The notes below the pieces were generated by a model. That model was not told the origin of the DNA and ran no database searches. It saw nothing but the letters and a program-made list of their open reading frames with translations. Shown piece by piece: positions 61,956 through 64,000 of a DNA stretch of 64,000 nt. The position numbers and the translations under genes were made by a program. Source of the DNA: Bacteroidia bacterium (GTDB lineage: Bacteria; Bacteroidota; Bacteroidia; 2-12-FULL-35-15); contig JAURXZ010000049.1 in assembly GCA_030654175.1 (NCBI GenBank), positions 489,869 to 553,868 of the forward strand, read 5' to 3'. Numbering within the stretch: position 1 is the first letter of the stretch; every line of letters begins with the position of its first letter.

Positions 61956-64000
61956 ATGAATAAATCATTTACGCTGAAAATTATTTTTATTTGCTTTCTT
62001 GTTGGGTTCACTTCGATCATAAAAGTTAAATCACAAAATCCTAATTGCAGTCCTTTGGTTCCTTATTATAATGTAAGTTTTGTCGGTGATCCTGCCGGAG
62101 TATGGTCGTCTCCGAATATTTCAAGGTTTGATCAATGTTGCGGGTTTGATGAATGTATTTCTTTTGATGTAACAACAGATCAAAACACTGCGGGTCTTCA
62201 AATGGATTTGATTGGTGCCGATCCTCCAGGCGCATTATTTTATAGTATTAATTGTTTTGGTAGTTATCCGGGAGGAACAATAAAATGTATTTCTGGATCA
62301 GGGTTGCAAAGAATCACTTTTTGCAAGTCGGGAAATAACAAAAATGTATATAAAATAACATCAATATCAAAACCATTATTTCCTCCTAATGATACTTTAA
62401 GAACAGGATGTGCAAAACAACTTATTTCTTATGGTGTTGTGGATAATACAACTAACTGGACCTCAATTTATCCAGGTACTATAGGACAATATAATTCTTA
62501 TTTAAGTTGCACAAATTGTGCAAGTCCAAATTTTAATTCTGTCGTTGGTGCTCCAGCTTATATCGATTATAGAGTGTGCGGATTCCCTCAGGCTTCTCTC
62601 TGCGGATTTAATGTCGAAGTCTGTGATACAATACGTATTTATAATTTACCAAGCTTAACTGCGTCCATAACACCAAATCCGCCAAGTTTTTGCAATCTTG
62701 GTCCCGGCAGCGGTGTCACATTAACAGCAAGCGGTGCTGGAGGGTTGGCCCCATATTCATATACATGGAGAAACAGTTCAAATGTTATTGTTAGTGCAGG
62801 TGCAAGCTATTTTGCGTCATCTGCAGGAAACTATACCATTGAAATAAAAGATCGGTTAAACTCCACAACATGTCCATCATATTATAAAACAGTTCCTGTA
62901 ACAGAAGGATTTTCGCCTGTTGTAAGTGCTGGCACCCAAACCAACGTTCTTTGTAATGGAGGAAGTACAGGAAGTGCAACAGTGACAACGACTGGTGGTA
63001 GTGGGATTTATTCTTATTCCTGGAATACAACGCCAGTGCAAACAACAGCAACAGCGAATAATTTAACAGCCGGAAGCTATACTGTAACAGTAACGGATAA
63101 TAATAGTTGTATAGTAACGAAAGTAACAATCATTACCCAGCCTTCATCAGTGTTGGGTGCCAGCATTACCTCTCAAACTAATGTATTTTGTAACGGTGGT
63201 AATACAGGTGTAGCAACAATGACAGCTACAGGTGGCAGTGGAGCGTATTCTTATTCGTGGAGTACAACACCGGTTCAATCAACAGGAACAGCAAATAATT
63301 TAACAGCAGGCAGCTATACTGTAACAGTAACAGATAATAATGGATGTACAGTTCCTGTAACAAGTTTGGCAACAATTACGCAGCCTTCATCAGTATTGGG
63401 AGCAAGCATTACTTCACAAACTAATGTTTTTTGTAATGGAGGTAGTACAGGGACAGCAACAGTGACAGCCTTAGGTGGCAGCGGTGCTTATTCTTATTCA
63501 TGGAATACAACACCGGTACAAACAACCGCAACCGCAATTAATTTAAGTGAAGGCAGCTATACTGTTACAGTAACAGACATTAATGGTTGTACAGTTCCTG
63601 TAACGAGCGTAGCAACAATCTCACAGCCCATTTCAGTACTTGGGGCAAGTGTCACCTCACAAACGAATGTTTTTTGTAATGGAGGTAGTACAGGGACAGC
63701 AACAGTAACAGCCTCTGGTGGAAGTGGTGGCTATTCTTATTCATGGAATACAACACCTGAGCAAACAACAGCATTAGCAATTAATTTCAGTGATTGCTGT
63801 TATACGGTAACAGTTAGAGATAATAATGGTTGTACAGTTCCTGTAACGAGCGTAGCAACAAACACACAGCCTGCATCGGTATTGGGTGCCAGCATTACCT
63901 CTCAAACCAATGTTTTTTGTAATGGTGGTAACAAGGGGGCAGCAACAGTGACAGCCATAGGTGTAAGTGGTGCTTATTCTTATTCATGGAATACGTCTCC
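61956..64000 (+). CDS. SprB-repeat adhesin, truncated by the window edge
   Basis: The frame is open from the ATG at 61956 to the end; 681 codons are visible. Signal peptide 1-26. A Cys-rich N-terminal domain (27-228) is shared with the SprB-repeat adhesin at 12449-18379. An Ig-like unit (about 230-320) and at least five SprB-type repeats follow, each with N-V-[FL]-C-N-G-G-[SN]-[TK]-G and Y-S-Y-S-W-[NS]-T. From the second unit on, the repeats are 81 residues (243 nt) and closely alike. The type B sorting domain is expected beyond the window. It is divergent from porQ and has its own strong promoter. Confidence 0.92.
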   Translation, partial: MNKSFTLKIIFICFLVGFTSIIKVKSQNPNCSPLVPYYNVSFVGDPAGVWSSPNISRFDQCCGFDECISFDVTTDQNTAGLQMDLIGADPPGALFYSINCFGSYPGGTIKCISGSGLQRITFCKSGNNKNVYKITSISKPLFPPNDTLRTGCAKQLISYGVVDNTTNWTSIYPGTIGQYNSYLSCTNCASPNFNSVVGAPAYIDYRVCGFPQASLCGFNVEVCDTIRIYNLPSLTASITPNPPSFCNLGPGSGVTLTASGAGGLAPYSYTWRNSSNVIVSAGASYFASSAGNYTIEIKDRLNSTTCPSYYKTVPVTEGFSPVVSAGTQTNVLCNGGSTGSATVTTTGGSGIYSYSWNTTPVQTTATANNLTAGSYTVTVTDNNSCIVTKVTIITQPSSVLGASITSQTNVFCNGGNTGVATMTATGGSGAYSYSWSTTPVQSTGTANNLTAGSYTVTVTDNNGCTVPVTSLATITQPSSVLGASITSQTNVFCNGGSTGTATVTALGGSGAYSYSWNTTPVQTTATAINLSEGSYTVTVTDINGCTVPVTSVATISQPISVLGASVTSQTNVFCNGGSTGTATVTASGGSGGYSYSWNTTPEQTTALAINFSDCCYTVTVRDNNGCTVPVTSVATNTQPASVLGASITSQTNVFCNGGNKGAATVTAIGVSGAYSYSWNTS
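62034..62639 (+). other. Cys-rich N-terminal domain shared by two adhesins (copy 2)
   Basis: This codes for residues 27-228, the counterpart of 17714-18319. Same length (202 residues), and nearly all Cys positions and the landmarks listed for copy 1 are kept. Confidence 0.85.
62935..64000 (+). repeat. Tandem 243-bp coding repeats (SprB type)
   Basis: Five units are visible. Equivalent Asn-codon positions at 62943, 63180, 63423, 63666 and 63909 give steps of 237, 243, 243 and 243 nt. Units share long identical words such as CAAAC-x-AATGTTTTTTGTAATGG. Later units carry drift, for example D-C-C-Y in unit four and G-V-S-G in place of G-G-S-G in unit five. Confidence 0.9.

Noticed and set aside
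62935..64000. Regular repeats as a CRISPR array
   Set aside because: The period is 243 nt, the units are in frame and code for SprB repeats, and no cas genes are near.

Overview
The window is AT-rich chromosomal DNA from a member of the Bacteroidota, probably an uncultured class Bacteroidia lineage with gliding or type IX secretion. The evidence is the mix of families: PorQ, two PorP/SprF proteins, giant adhesins with SprB repeats, type A and type B C-terminal sorting domains, an S46 dipeptidyl peptidase, lipoproteins, and promoters of the Bacteroidota form TTG-N20-TAnnTTTG with no Shine-Dalgarno signal. No rRNA, tRNA, phage, plasmid, IS or CRISPR sequence was recognised.

Layout. 1-2 kb: the edge of a coiled-coil/proline-rich protein and a secreted RCC1 propeller. 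2-9.7 kb (minus strand): a membrane pyrophosphatase with a Cys-rich tail, a patatin/beta-barrel protein, a metal/cobalamin-type binding protein and a cystathionine beta-synthase-like enzyme. 9.8-18.4 kb (minus): OmpA-family protein, PorP/SprF and a 1976-residue SprB-repeat adhesin. 18.7-29.7 kb: a LolC/E-type permease, NamZ-type muramidase, glycosyltransferase and SDR pair, MORN-repeat protein, MnmA, a T9SS-exported subtilisin and a DPP11-type peptidase. 29.8-34.5 kb: CinA, then a SiaA-like phosphatase facing a tandem SiaB kinase and SiaC. 34.8-44.3 kb: an LVIVD-repeat secreted protein, SF2 helicase, AroB, proline dehydrogenase, three unknown proteins and ClpS. 44.4-50.5 kb: a 2055-residue TPR/PD40/SPOR protein. 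50.9-61.7 kb: a beta-helix lipoprotein, YceH, a class D beta-lactamase in a repeat-rich gap, a second PorP/adhesin pair, Cmk and PorQ. 62-64 kb: the start of a third adhesin, cut by the window edge.

How the genes work together. Surface export dominates. PorQ belongs to the T9SS attachment complex. The PorP/SprF proteins probably hold the adhesins encoded directly upstream of them. The OmpA and SPOR proteins tie envelope machinery to peptidoglycan. At least six genes encode probable T9SS cargo: three with type A tails, two with type B tails, and the truncated adhesin. A second theme is partner-switching signalling (SiaA/B/C).

Most interesting items. (1) A two-copy structured element in the 3' regions of unrelated genes, with compensatory changes and a kept GAAA loop. 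(2) A duplicated SiaB kinase. (3) The 18-cysteine tail on the pyrophosphatase. (4) An unknown membrane protein with six copies of a Y-P-x-H-K-T-V motif. (5) An apparently unnamed N-terminal domain shared by two adhesins. (6) A repeat-rich gap around the beta-lactamase that carries a broken piece of a porP gene. All family assignments come from reading motifs; no database search was run.
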